DNA of 64,000 bases from Alcanivorax limicola (GTDB lineage: Bacteria; Pseudomonadota; Gammaproteobacteria; Pseudomonadales; Alcanivoracaceae). This document shows, piece by piece, positions 55,072 through 64,000 of this stretch (position 1 is its first letter; every line of letters starts with the position of its first letter). The stretch is from assembly GCF_019931215.1 (NCBI RefSeq), contig NZ_JAIOUB010000003.1, positions 124,001 through 188,000 on the forward strand. Direction: 5' to 3'. The notes under the pieces are model-generated. The model did not search any database, was not told where the DNA came from, and saw nothing but the letters and a program-made list of their open reading frames with translations. The position numbers and the translations under genes were made by a program.

Positions 55072-55128
55072 GGCTGACTCCTGTACCTGGTTCAGTTAAC
55101 CGGCTTCTGCGTCGTGTCTCGCGCTGAC

Positions 55129-56580
55129 TCAGATCAGACGTTTACGCTCGCTGGATGCCGGAATACGCATCGCTTCTCTGTACTTGGCGACGGTGCGCCG
55201 CGCCACCTGAATGCCCTGTTCATTGAGCAGGCTGGCCAGTCTGCTGTCGCTCAATGGTTTTTTCGGGCTCTCGGCAGCGATCAGCTTCTTTATGATGGCA
55301 CGAATAGCAGTGCTTGAACATTCACCGCCGCCGTCTGTACCCACATGACTTGAGAAGAAAAACTTGAGCTCGAACATGCCCCGCGGCGTGAACATGTATT
55401 TCTGGCTGGTGACCCGGGAAATGGTCGATTCGTGCATCTCCACCGCGCTGGCGATTTCCGCCAGTACCAGGGGTTTCATGGCCTCTTCGCCGTACTCGAA
55501 GAAGCCCTGTTGCACCTCGACAATGCGGGTGGCGACGCGCAGCAGCGTATCGTTGCGGCTTTGCAGGCTTTTCAGGAACCAGCGGGCTTCCTGTAGCTGG
55601 TTGCGCAGGTAACTGCTGTCGTCATCGCGCAGCCCCTTGCTGCCGGCCAGGGCGGCGTACTGGCTGTTCAGACGCACTCGGGGCAGGGCCTCCCCGTTGA
55701 GCTCCACGCGCCAACGGCGGCCGCTGCGTCGCACGATCACGTCCGGGACGATGTATTCCTGCTGGCGCTGCACGATGCTGTCACCGGGATGGGGATTCAG
55801 GCTGCGCAGCAGCTGGATCACCGCCACCAGATCCTGCTCATCAACAGCCAGCGCACGCCGCAACTGGGCGTAGTCGCGGCTTTCCAGCAGGGGCAGGTGG
55901 GCGGTCAGTGTCAGCGCCTGGGCCCGCCAGGGCGTGTCCTCGGGAAGCTGGCGCAACTGGATGGCCAGGGATTCGGCCAGATCCCGGGCGGCAACACCCG
56001 GCGGATCAAAGTGCTGCAGCCGGTGCAGCACTGCCAGCACCTCGTCCTCTTCCGGCCAGAGCTCATCGGGCAGCGCGTCGGCCATCTCCTGGCGCGCCGC
56101 AATGGCGATGTCTTCCAGTGAACAGGTCAGGTAACCCCGGTCGTTGAGGGATTCGATGATGGCAAACGCAATGATCCGATCGGCATCGGTCATCGGCGTC
56201 AGGTTGAGCTGCCAGAGCAGGTGCTGGTCGAGGGAGGTGGTGGCGGCGGTGCGCTCCTCCCAGGCGTCCATGTCGTCGTCGCTGGCGGCGCCGGCGGAAG
56301 GGGCTTCGGTATAGGGGTCGTCCCAGTCGGTATCCACGCCGCTGTCCTGGTCGGCCAGCGCGGCATCATCGCCGGCGACTTCGGCCAGGTCGACGTCGTC
56401 ACTGTCGGGCAGGTCCAGCGGCTCGCCTTCTTCCAGCTCCAGCAGCGGGTTGGCTTCGATGGCCTCCTGGATCTCCTGACGCAGGTCGAGCGTCGACAGC
56501 TGCAGCAGGCGGATAGCCTGCTGCAGCTGCGGCGTCATGGTCAGGTGCTGACCAATCTGAATCTGCAGGCCCGGTTTCAT
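55129..56580 (-). CDS. rpoN: RNA polymerase sigma-54 factor
   Basis: 483 aa. Region I is the Gln/Leu-rich [30 protein letters not shown], which binds activators; region II is acidic (about 50-105, [19 protein letters not shown]); the C-terminus has the HTH and the RpoN box [12 protein letters not shown] that reads the -24 element. It works with ATP-driven enhancer-binding activators. Confidence 0.97.
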   Translation of the reverse strand: MKPGLQIQIGQHLTMTPQLQQAIRLLQLSTLDLRQEIQEAIEANPLLELEEGEPLDLPDSDDVDLAEVAGDDAALADQDSGVDTDWDDPYTEAPSAGAASDDDMDAWEERTAATTSLDQHLLWQLNLTPMTDADRIIAFAIIESLNDRGYLTCSLEDIAIAARQEMADALPDELWPEEDEVLAVLHRLQHFDPPGVAARDLAESLAIQLRQLPEDTPWRAQALTLTAHLPLLESRDYAQLRRALAVDEQDLVAVIQLLRSLNPHPGDSIVQRQQEYIVPDVIVRRSGRRWRVELNGEALPRVRLNSQYAALAGSKGLRDDDSSYLRNQLQEARWFLKSLQSRNDTLLRVATRIVEVQQGFFEYGEEAMKPLVLAEIASAVEMHESTISRVTSQKYMFTPRGMFELKFFFSSHVGTDGGGECSSTAIRAIIKKLIAAESPKKPLSDSRLASLLNEQGIQVARRTVAKYREAMRIPASSERKRLI

Positions 56581-56752
56581 GCTTGTCTGTTGTCCCCCGT
56601 GAGCATGATGGCGCCGCTATCCTACGGGGTTAGCCCGTGGGGTGCGGCGCTGCTCTTGATCACTCAACAAGCCTGCAGCATAGCAAGAAGCAATTTTCGT
56701 GCCCATTCTTGAAATTCGGGGCTGATTCAGATAGCGCCGTGCTCTCTGTGCA

Positions 56753-56778
56753 GGGAGTCAGCGCCGGGAGTCAGAGCC
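56753..56778. repeat. Tandem 13-bp duplication over the lptB stop
   Basis: Copies 56753-56765 and 56766-56778 differ at one base. The second covers the lptB stop codon (56771-56773); the first copies it downstream. Confidence 0.75.
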
Positions 56779-57496
56779 GGAAGTCGGCCCCCAGGTAGAC
56801 GTCGCGCACCTGTTGGTTGGCGAGGATGATGTCGGCGTTGCCCGCCGCGATGATGTGGCCGCCGCTGACGATGTAGGCGGTGTCGCAGATATCCAGGGTT
56901 TCACGCACATTGTGATCGGTGATCAGCACGCCGATGCCGCGATCGCGCAGGTGGGTGATGATCGCCTTGATGTCTTTCACGGAGATCGGATCGACCCCGG
57001 CGAAGGGTTCATCCAGCAGAATGAAGGCCGGGTCCGTGGCCAGCCCCCGGGCAATTTCGGCGCGGCGCCGCTCACCGCCGGAGAGGCTCATGCCCAGGCT
57101 GTCGCGGATATGCGTGATGTTGAACTCCTGCAACAGCTTTTCCAGGCGCTCCTCGCGCTCCGGGCGGGTCAGCTCCTTGCGGGTTTCCAGGATCGCCATG
57201 ATGTTGTCGGCCACCGTCAGGCGCCGGAAAATACTGGCTTCCTGGGGCAGGTAACCGATGCCACGGCGAGCCCGGCCGTGCATCGGCAGGGCGGTGATGT
57301 TGTCACCATCAATGCTGATATACCCGGCATCTGGTGGCACCAGGCCGACGATCATGTAGAAACAGGTGGTCTTGCCGGCGCCATTGGGGCCAAGCAGGCC
57401 GACAACCTGGCCCGCCTCGACTTGCAGTGATACGTCTTCAATGACCCGGCGACCTTTGTAGCTCTTGGCCAGGTTGTGTGCGCTGAGCAGACTCAC
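56771..57496 (-). CDS. lptB: LPS export ATPase LptB
   Basis: 241 aa ABC ATPase. Walker [10 protein letters not shown], signature [15 protein letters not shown], Walker [14 protein letters not shown] and switch His in [12 protein letters not shown]. It powers LptFG extraction of LPS (lptFG are not in this window). ATG overlaps the lptA stop (ATGA). Confidence 0.97.
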   Translation of the reverse strand: MSLLSAHNLAKSYKGRRVIEDVSLQVEAGQVVGLLGPNGAGKTTCFYMIVGLVPPDAGYISIDGDNITALPMHGRARRGIGYLPQEASIFRRLTVADNIMAILETRKELTRPEREERLEKLLQEFNITHIRDSLGMSLSGGERRRAEIARGLATDPAFILLDEPFAGVDPISVKDIKAIITHLRDRGIGVLITDHNVRETLDICDTAYIVSGGHIIAAGNADIILANQQVRDVYLGADFRL

Positions 57497-58020
57497 TGTG
57501 CTGCATCCTTCTGATCTTCTGCGGGGATCACCAGGCGTACGCGCTGGCTGGCGCCGTCGCCACTGGCCTCGATGTCCCGTGTGCTGAGGTTATAGACCAC
57601 GCGGGCGCCCTCAAAACTGCGGCCCTGGTATTCAATGTGGGCATCATCCATCAGTGTGATGGTCTGCTGGTCCACATCATAGACAAGGCGCCGGGCGCGG
57701 GCATTGATCTCTGTACCGTCGCGCAGCCGCACCGGGTTGCCGGTGGCTTCCACACGGCGGAGGTCGCCGTCCTGCAGCTGCAGTTCGATGCGCTCGGCAT
57801 TCACCTGCCGCTGGCCCTGGACCAGCTCCGCATTGCCCTCATAGACGCCGGTGCCGGCGGCCTGTTTGAAGGTGGCCCGATCGGCGCTGATGATGGTGTC
57901 TTCCGTTATCGGCTCGGCACCCAGGCTGGTGCTGCCACACAGCAAGGCCAGCGCAAGCAGGGCGCTCAGTGAGCCCGACAGACGTCCCGGGGCTCTGAGG
58001 TGGTAATCAGCTCGCGTCAT
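57493..58020 (-). CDS. lptA: Periplasmic LPS bridge protein LptA
   Basis: 175 aa from ATG 58020. The signal peptide ends at SLGAE (about 35). The OstA/LptA beta-jellyroll follows: [27 protein letters not shown] and [24 protein letters not shown]. LptA units form the bridge carrying LPS across the periplasm. The start lies 14 bp inside lptC. Confidence 0.95.
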   Translation of the reverse strand: MTRADYHLRAPGRLSGSLSALLALALLCGSTSLGAEPITEDTIISADRATFKQAAGTGVYEGNAELVQGQRQVNAERIELQLQDGDLRRVEATGNPVRLRDGTEINARARRLVYDVDQQTITLMDDAHIEYQGRSFEGARVVYNLSTRDIEASGDGASQRVRLVIPAEDQKDAAQ

Positions 58021-58558
58021 AACGGCTTTCCACTCGTTGTTCCAGATACAGGGTTTCTTCACCCATGTCGGCTTGCATCGCGCCCGCCTCGGTGGTGCCG
58101 GAGGGGTGGGTGATGCGCACTCTGCCGGGGCTGCGCAGTTGCTCCAGGCGGGACTCATAGATCAGTTCCCCGCTCTCCATCAGTATTTCGTCGGGACCAT
58201 GATCTCTGGCCTCCACCGCGCCACGTAGCACCACATGCCGGCCCTTGTCGCTGATCTCACCCTCATCGGCTGTCACTTCCCAGGCAAGCGCCGGGTTGAA
58301 CATGGACAGGTGAGGGTGTGCGACCAGGGTCTGGCCCGTCTCATCCAGTTCAGTGATGCTTTCGGCGCGCAGGTCATATTGCAGCGCGCCTTCCGGACTG
58401 AAGGCGCGCGCCTGCACCCCGTGAACGATCAGTGCGGGCGGCAGGGCACGCTCATCATCGGTGAGCGCGGGCATGTCGCGCCACTCATGCAGCACCAGCA
58501 GCACGACGGCGGCCATCAGTGTGACACCGATCGCGCTGAGAACGCCCTGGCTGTTCAC
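58007..58558 (-). CDS. lptC: LPS transport protein LptC
   Basis: 183 aa. One N-terminal membrane helix (about 8-25) then a periplasmic jellyroll (LQYDLRAESITELDETGQTLVAHPHLSMF). It passes LPS from LptBFG to LptA. Gene order kdsC-lptC-lptA-lptB is the conserved one. Confidence 0.93.
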   Translation of the reverse strand: MNSQGVLSAIGVTLMAAVVLLVLHEWRDMPALTDDERALPPALIVHGVQARAFSPEGALQYDLRAESITELDETGQTLVAHPHLSMFNPALAWEVTADEGEISDKGRHVVLRGAVEARDHGPDEILMESGELIYESRLEQLRSPGRVRITHPSGTTEAGAMQADMGEETLYLEQRVESRYDAS

Positions 58559-58595
58559 GTGAGGCTACTCTTTAATCGGCACATCAATGGGCATG

Positions 58596-59147
58596 TCATT
58601 GGCTTGTGTCCACCGTGCGCGTGGGCAACGCGCTGAGGATGAAATCACAGATCTCCCGCACCGCCCCCTGGCCACCTGACTGACGGGTGACGATGTCTGC
58701 GGCCTGTTGCGCGCAGGCATGGCCGTTGGGCACAGAAAAGGCGAGGTGCGCCCAGGCCAGCGCCGGGACGTCGGGTTCATCATCGCCCGCATAGCCGACC
58801 TGCTGTGGCGCCAGTTGCAGCGATTCAGCCAGTGCCTGCAACACAGCGCCCTTGTCTTCGCGCCCCTGAATGACATGCGCGATACCCAGGTCTGATGCGC
58901 GCCGCGCCACCATGTCGGAGTTGCGGCCGGTGATGATCGCCAGTACGACACCGGCCTGCGCCAGCTGCTTGAGGCCGTGGCCGTCGAGGCTGTTGAACAC
59001 CTTGAAGGCTTCGCCGTCGGGGCCGTAATAAAGGCGGCCGTCGGTCATCACGCCGTCGACGTCAAAGGCCATCAGTTTCAGGCCCCGGGCCCGGGCCCGC
59101 AATGCGGCGTTGCCCATGCCGTGTGTGCCTGTGTCGTGTGAAGCCAT
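58596..59147 (-). CDS. kdsC: KDO-8-phosphate phosphatase
   Basis: 183 aa HAD phosphatase of the C0 (capless, tetrameric) type. Motif I is FDVDGVMTDG with both Asp; motif IV is GYAGDDEPDVPAL. It makes KDO for LPS core from KDO-8-P. The start region is GT-rich and overlaps a tandem repeat; ATG 59117 is an alternative start nearer to the family N-terminus. Confidence 0.94.
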   Translation of the reverse strand: MASHDTGTHGMGNAALRARARGLKLMAFDVDGVMTDGRLYYGPDGEAFKVFNSLDGHGLKQLAQAGVVLAIITGRNSDMVARRASDLGIAHVIQGREDKGAVLQALAESLQLAPQQVGYAGDDEPDVPALAWAHLAFSVPNGHACAQQAADIVTRQSGGQGAVREICDFILSALPTRTVDTSQ

Positions 59148-59167
59148 GTGTTGTCTCGTGTTGTCTG
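59148..59167. repeat. Tandem 10-bp duplication upstream of kdsC
   Basis: GTGTTGTCTC and GTGTTGTCTG, then a partial third GTGTTGG. They occupy the position of the kdsC ribosome-binding site, and no good Shine-Dalgarno remains. Confidence 0.65.
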
Positions 59168-59183
59168 GTGTTGGATAAAGTAT

Positions 59184-60182
59184 TCAGACCACGCCCGCAC
59201 GCAAAAGATCGTGCATGTTTAGCGCACCAGCGGGCCGGTGTTGGGCATCAACGACGATCAGGCCGTTGATCTTGCGCTGTTCCATGATCTTGACGGCTTC
59301 GGCAGCCAGATGCCCGCTTTCGATCACCACCGGGTCTCGTGTCATGACCTGCTCAATGGGGCACTGGCGTATGTCCAGCTCGGGCAGGTCGAGCACGCGG
59401 CGCAGGTCACCGTCTGTGAAAATGCCCGCCAGCGTGCCATCTGCGGCGGTGACGGCGGTCATGCCCAGGCCCTTGCGGCTGATTTCCAGCAGTGCCTCGC
59501 TGAGCGTCGTGCCTGCCGGGACGCTGGGCAGCCGCTCACCGCCGTGCATGATGTCGTCCACGGTGAGCAGCAGGCGACGGCCCAGGCTGCCGCCGGGATG
59601 TGACAGGGCAAAATCCTCGGCAGAAAAGCCTCGGGCTTCCAGCAGCGCAATCGCCAGCGCGTCACCCATGGCCAGCGCAGCCGTGGTGCTGGAAGTCGGT
59701 GCCAGGTTATGCGGGCAGGCCTCGATGCTGACCACCACCGGAATATGCACGTCGGATTGTCGCGCCAGCGTGGAGTCGGGGCGTCCGGTGATGCTGATCA
59801 GGGGAATGCCCCGGCGCTTGAGCACCGGCAGGATAGCCAGCACTTCGGCGGTTTCGCCGGAATTGGACAGCGCCAGCACTGCGTCGCCGGGCGTGATCAT
59901 GCCCAGGTCGCCGTGGGAGGCCTCCGCCGGATGCACAAAAAAGGATGGCGTGCCGGTGCTGGCCAGCGTGGCCGCGATCTTGTTGCCGATATGCCCGGAC
60001 TTGCCCATGCCGGTCACGATGATGCGACCACTGCAGGCCAGCATCAGTGAGCAGGCCTGGTCCGTGTGACCGCCAATGGCGTCAATCAGCTCGGCCACCG
60101 CATCTGCCTCGAGCCGCAACACCCGGCGGGCGCTGGCCTGGAAACCCTGATCAGAAGGGGCTTGTCTGGAATCCTGACTCAT
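59184..60182 (-). CDS. kdsD: Arabinose-5-phosphate isomerase
   Basis: 332 aa. SIS domain (about 40-190; MACSGRIIVTGMGKSGHIGNKIAATLASTGTPSFFVHPAEASHGDLGM) followed by two CBS domains (about 205-330). It converts ribulose-5-P to arabinose-5-P, the KDO precursor. GDALAIALLEARGF is typical. Confidence 0.96.
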   Translation of the reverse strand: MSQDSRQAPSDQGFQASARRVLRLEADAVAELIDAIGGHTDQACSLMLACSGRIIVTGMGKSGHIGNKIAATLASTGTPSFFVHPAEASHGDLGMITPGDAVLALSNSGETAEVLAILPVLKRRGIPLISITGRPDSTLARQSDVHIPVVVSIEACPHNLAPTSSTTAALAMGDALAIALLEARGFSAEDFALSHPGGSLGRRLLLTVDDIMHGGERLPSVPAGTTLSEALLEISRKGLGMTAVTAADGTLAGIFTDGDLRRVLDLPELDIRQCPIEQVMTRDPVVIESGHLAAEAVKIMEQRKINGLIVVDAQHRPAGALNMHDLLRAGVV

Positions 60183-60187
60183 GCGTT

Positions 60188-60213
60188 TTCTCGATGACGG
60201 TTCTCGATGACGG
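60188..60213. repeat. Perfect 13-bp tandem duplication upstream of kdsD
   Basis: TTCTCGATGACGG twice (60188-60200, 60201-60213), in the spacer before the kdsD start. Confidence 0.85.
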
Positions 60214-60335
60214 CCTGTCAGCCGGCCGGGGCGGGCCGACGTGGCGATGAGTGAGCGGAGTATACAGGGCGGCGGGTGTGGCCTGCGAGTCCGGTCTGCC
60301 TGTCCGGGGCGCCGCCGGACAGGCCATCTCAGGCA

Positions 60336-61280
60336 TTACAGGCTTTGCGCGGCCAGCAGCGTCAGGTAGCCGGTGTACCCGGCCAGTAGCACCAATCCGG
60401 CACCGCGTCCCAGCCGGCGCCGTCCGGCAATCAGCACCAGGATCAGCAATACTGCGGAAAGGGCCAGCATGGCGGGGAAATCGCGGCTGACCAGTGCCGG
60501 GTCCATCAGACCCGGCGCCAGCAAGGCCGGCACCGGCAGCACAGCGACCAGATTCATGATGTTGGAGCCGACAATATTGCCGATGGCCAGATCGGCATGG
60601 CCGCGCAGGGCGGCGGCCACGGAGGCCGCCAGTTCCGGCAGACTCGTGCCCGCGGCCACCAGCGTCAAGCCGATGACGGTCTCACTGACACCCAGGGACA
60701 GGGCCAGCTCCACCGCGCCCCAGACCAGCAGACGCGCACTCACCAGCAGCATGACCAGGCCGCTGATGAACAGCCCCCAGTCCTTCAGGGCGCTGCTGCC
60801 GTGGGCGGGCAGCTCCGGGTCTTCGATGGCATCGCGCTGACGGAATTGCCATAGCAGCCAGCCCATGATGCACAGCATACCCAGCAGTAGCGTGCCCTCG
60901 CGGCGTGTGAGCACGCCGTCCAGCAGTATCAGGCCGGTCACTGCCGCCACCAGCAGGTAGGCGGGCAGGTCGCGCTGACGTGTGCCTGGCGTAATCAGAA
61001 TGGGACGTACCAGCAGCGTGACGGCCAGCACCATGCCGATATTGGCGATATTTGAGCCCAGCGCATTGCCAATCGCCAGATCGCTGCTGCCGGTCAGGGA
61101 GGCGGTGGCGGAAACCAGAATTTCCGGCGCAGAGGTACCGAAGGCCACCAGTGTCAGGCCAATGGTCATGGGCGTCATGCCCAGGCGCAGGGCGAGGCCT
61201 GCGGCGCCCCCGACGAAGCGGTCGGCACTCCAGACCAGAATCACCAGGCCGAATACACAGGCCAGCAGAGCGGGCAACAT
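60336..61280 (-). CDS. yrbG: Calcium/sodium antiporter (YrbG-like)
   Basis: 314 aa from ATG 61280 (GGAGG 4 bp upstream). Two inverted repeats each hold the exchanger alpha motif: TLVAFGTSAPEILVSATASLTGSSDLAIGNALGSNIAN and TLVAAGTSLPELAASVAAALRGHADLAIGNIVGSNIMN. About ten helices. The first gene in the direction of transcription of the LPS/sigma-54 cluster, as in E. coli. Confidence 0.94.
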   Translation of the reverse strand: MLPALLACVFGLVILVWSADRFVGGAAGLALRLGMTPMTIGLTLVAFGTSAPEILVSATASLTGSSDLAIGNALGSNIANIGMVLAVTLLVRPILITPGTRQRDLPAYLLVAAVTGLILLDGVLTRREGTLLLGMLCIMGWLLWQFRQRDAIEDPELPAHGSSALKDWGLFISGLVMLLVSARLLVWGAVELALSLGVSETVIGLTLVAAGTSLPELAASVAAALRGHADLAIGNIVGSNIMNLVAVLPVPALLAPGLMDPALVSRDFPAMLALSAVLLILVLIAGRRRLGRGAGLVLLAGYTGYLTLLAAQSL

Positions 61281-61316
61281 TGAACCTCCGGAGGGCATCC
61301 TGTTCCAAGTAAGTCA

Positions 61317-61342
61317 GGGTAGTGTGTCAGAGTAGCGTGTCA
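61317..61342. repeat. Tandem 13-bp duplication in the yrbG-mlaC spacer
   Basis: Copies 61317-61329 and 61330-61342 match at 11 of 13 bases (GGGTAGTGTGTCA and GAGTAGCGTGTCA). Confidence 0.5.
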
Positions 61343-61510
61343 GGCAGTGACACAGGTGCAAGGCGCCATTAAATCGGTGTTCACGGTAGAACAGCAAGCA
61401 TCTCGTGCACACTGTCAGGTGACTGGACAAGCCCCGCTCTGGCCGGTTAGATAGCCGATCGAGGGCACGGGCCGATTCTGGCAGGCAGTTGCCGGACTTT
61501 TAAAGCAGAT

Positions 61511-61532
61511 GTACTGGCACTGATGCCAGTAC
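61511..61532 (+). promoter_or_regulatory. Hairpin just upstream of the mlaC ribosome-binding site
   Basis: Perfect 9-bp stem GTACTGGCA/TGCCAGTAC with CTGA loop, 8 bp before CAGGAG. It could be an mRNA 5' stabiliser or an operator dyad. Confidence 0.4.
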
Positions 61533-61552
61533 AACGATGGCAGGAGAAATAC

Positions 61553-62230
61553 ATGAGAGCACTTGGGCTGAAAGCAGGTTTCCCCGAAGCGCTGTGGCAA
61601 CGGATGGCGGCGATCGTTGTACTGGCGCTGGGCGCGATGATGACCTCGTTGCCCGCTCAGGCAGCCACGGCGCCAGACGAGGTGATTCGCAGCGCCGTGG
61701 AACGCATGACCCAGCGCATTGATGCCGAGCGTGACAAGCTGGCCGGTGATCCGGCGTATGCCCGCAAGGTGGTGGATGAGGAGCTGGATGAGCTGGTGGA
61801 TTTTCGGCGTATTACCCGGTTGGTCATGGGCGATCATTTCGGCGCGGCATCGCGGGATCAGCGCAACCGCTTCATGGAGCGCTTCCGGCGCAGCATGGTG
61901 CAGACCTATGCCGCCGGCGTGACCATGTATGAGGGGCAGCCGATCAGCGTGTTGCCACTGGAGGAAGGTGATGTACGCGGTGACCGGGCCCGGGTGCAGA
62001 TGGAGTTTGTGACGGACAGCGGCCGCCCCATGCCCATTGCTTACACCATGTTCAAGGACGGTGAGGCCTGGAAAGTGGATAACGTGATCGTCAATGGCCT
62101 CAACCTGGGGCGGGTGTTCCGCATGCAGTTTGATCAGGCCATGCGCCAGCACGGCGGCGATATCGACAAGGTGATCGCCGGTTGGTCCACTGAGGTGGAT
62201 ATCGAAGAGGCTGCAGCAGGCGGCAGCTGA
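61553..62230 (+). CDS. mlaC: MlaC phospholipid-binding periplasmic protein (Ttg2D)
   Basis: 225 aa from ATG 61553 (AGGAG 7 bp upstream). The signal peptide is cut near AQAAT (about 39). The Tol_Ttg2 domain is clear: EELDELVDFRRITRLVMGDHFGAASRDQRNRFMERFRRSMVQTYA and GEAWKVDNVIVNGLNLGRVFRMQF. MlaC shuttles phospholipids between MlaA at the outer membrane and MlaFEDB at the inner one. Those partners are not beside it: the upstream gene is yrbG on the other strand and the downstream gene is ibaG. Confidence 0.95.
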   Translation: MRALGLKAGFPEALWQRMAAIVVLALGAMMTSLPAQAATAPDEVIRSAVERMTQRIDAERDKLAGDPAYARKVVDEELDELVDFRRITRLVMGDHFGAASRDQRNRFMERFRRSMVQTYAAGVTMYEGQPISVLPLEEGDVRGDRARVQMEFVTDSGRPMPIAYTMFKDGEAWKVDNVIVNGLNLGRVFRMQFDQAMRQHGGDIDKVIAGWSTEVDIEEAAAGGS

Positions 62231-62401
62231 GCCTTCGCGAAGCCCCCTCCAGCCCCTCTCCGCGAACCCTCGGCCGGGGCCTGCGCGCCCCGGCAGATGA
62301 AAAATATCTGTTTAAGCCCTATCATGGCGCTCCCGTGAACCCGCTGCGGGGGCGCCCTTGCGCCCGCCGTATGCGCCCGACTGTATGCGACAGGAGAGCC
62401 A

Positions 62402-62656
62402 ATGACCCCGGATCAGATCAAGACATTGATAGAAGCGGGTATCGACGACGCCCGTGTTGCGGTGCAGGGCGAGGGTGGCAAATACGAGATTCTGGTGATC
62501 GCCGATGCCTTCGAGGGCCTGAGCCCGGTGAAGCGGCAGCAGCGGGTGTACAGCTGCATCAACGCTGAAATCGCCGATGGCAGCATCCACGCTGTTACGA
62601 TTCGCGCCCATACGTCGGCACAATGGGATGAAGCGCAGCGTCGCGGCCTTGCCTGA
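62402..62656 (+). CDS. ibaG: BolA-like protein IbaG
   Basis: 84 aa BolA/YrbA fold. GEGGKYEILVIADAFEGLSPVKRQQRVYSCI has the typical BolA core and the HAVTIRAHTS end. IbaG pairs with monothiol glutaredoxin around Fe-S clusters. The ATG follows ACAGGAGAGCC. Next to murA as in other gammaproteobacteria. Confidence 0.95.
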   Translation: MTPDQIKTLIEAGIDDARVAVQGEGGKYEILVIADAFEGLSPVKRQQRVYSCINAEIADGSIHAVTIRAHTSAQWDEAQRRGLA

Positions 62657-63991
<1,335 letters not shown>

Positions 63992-64000
63992 CGGTATCAG

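Noticed and set aside
62260-62310. CCGGGGC/GCCCCGG stem between mlaC and ibaG as a terminator
   Set aside because: No T-run follows the stem, and ibaG is read on the same strand; left unannotated.

Overview
The window is a continuous stretch of GC-rich gammaproteobacterial chromosome. It holds about 54 protein genes, no tRNA or rRNA, no CRISPR array, no prophage and no recognisable transposase. Gene order resembles Pseudomonas and relatives: gatCAB divergent from mreBCD-maf-yhdP-nitrilase-tldD-yjgA-pmbA, and yrbG-kdsD-kdsC-lptCAB-rpoN-hpf-ptsN-rapZ-ptsO next to mlaC-ibaG-murA. An Alcanivorax-like or other Oceanospirillales/Pseudomonadales organism is the best guess. That is inference from gene order and content, not a database match.

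Layout. 1-3.9 kb: 3' end of threonine synthase, a globin, and a porin-BCCT transporter pair. 3.9-14 kb: mostly single genes, namely a fatty-acid hydroxylase, a serine hydrolase, an Mpo1/DUF962 protein, a class III CoA-transferase, a METTL20-like methyltransferase, a Do-family protease, a membrane protein, a GMC dehydrogenase and an HNH protein. A 0.7-kb gene-free stretch with two long inverted-repeat elements follows. 14-20.7 kb (minus): a condensation-superfamily acyltransferase, the lipocalin-DUF3080 lipoprotein pair, an exported M14 amidohydrolase and Uup. 20.9-32.2 kb: alpha-2-macroglobulin plus PbpC, convergent with a giant MscK-type channel. 32.3-36.6 kb (minus): a beta-barrel protein, the PA2779/PA2778-type small-protein/C39-peptidase pair, a cyclic-nucleotide-binding protein and a crotonase. 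36.6-52 kb: gatCAB, then the mre and tldD/pmbA cluster. 53-64 kb: LPS assembly and nitrogen-PTS cluster on minus, then mlaC, ibaG and murA on plus.

Functionally, much of the right half builds or maintains the envelope: MreBCD (shape), LptABC and KdsCD (LPS), YhdP and MlaC (phospholipid traffic), MurA (peptidoglycan), PbpC with macroglobulin (periplasm defence and repair) and MscK (osmotic safety). RpoN, EIIA-Ntr, NPr, RapZ and HPF add nitrogen/PTS and stationary-phase control.

Most notable observations: mreC has no usual start codon and appears to begin at ATT. Many spacers between genes carry 10-16-bp tandem duplications, several of them copying a stop codon. mlaC lacks mlaFED and mlaB beside it. 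The RNase G gene is missing between maf and yhdP, and a 22-codon ORF coupled to both neighbours lies there instead. Two structured inverted-repeat elements lie at 13.6-13.9 kb. The uncharacterised PA2779/PA2778 pair is the best candidate here for an undescribed protein-processing system. I did not find a clearly novel multi-gene defence or mobile system.
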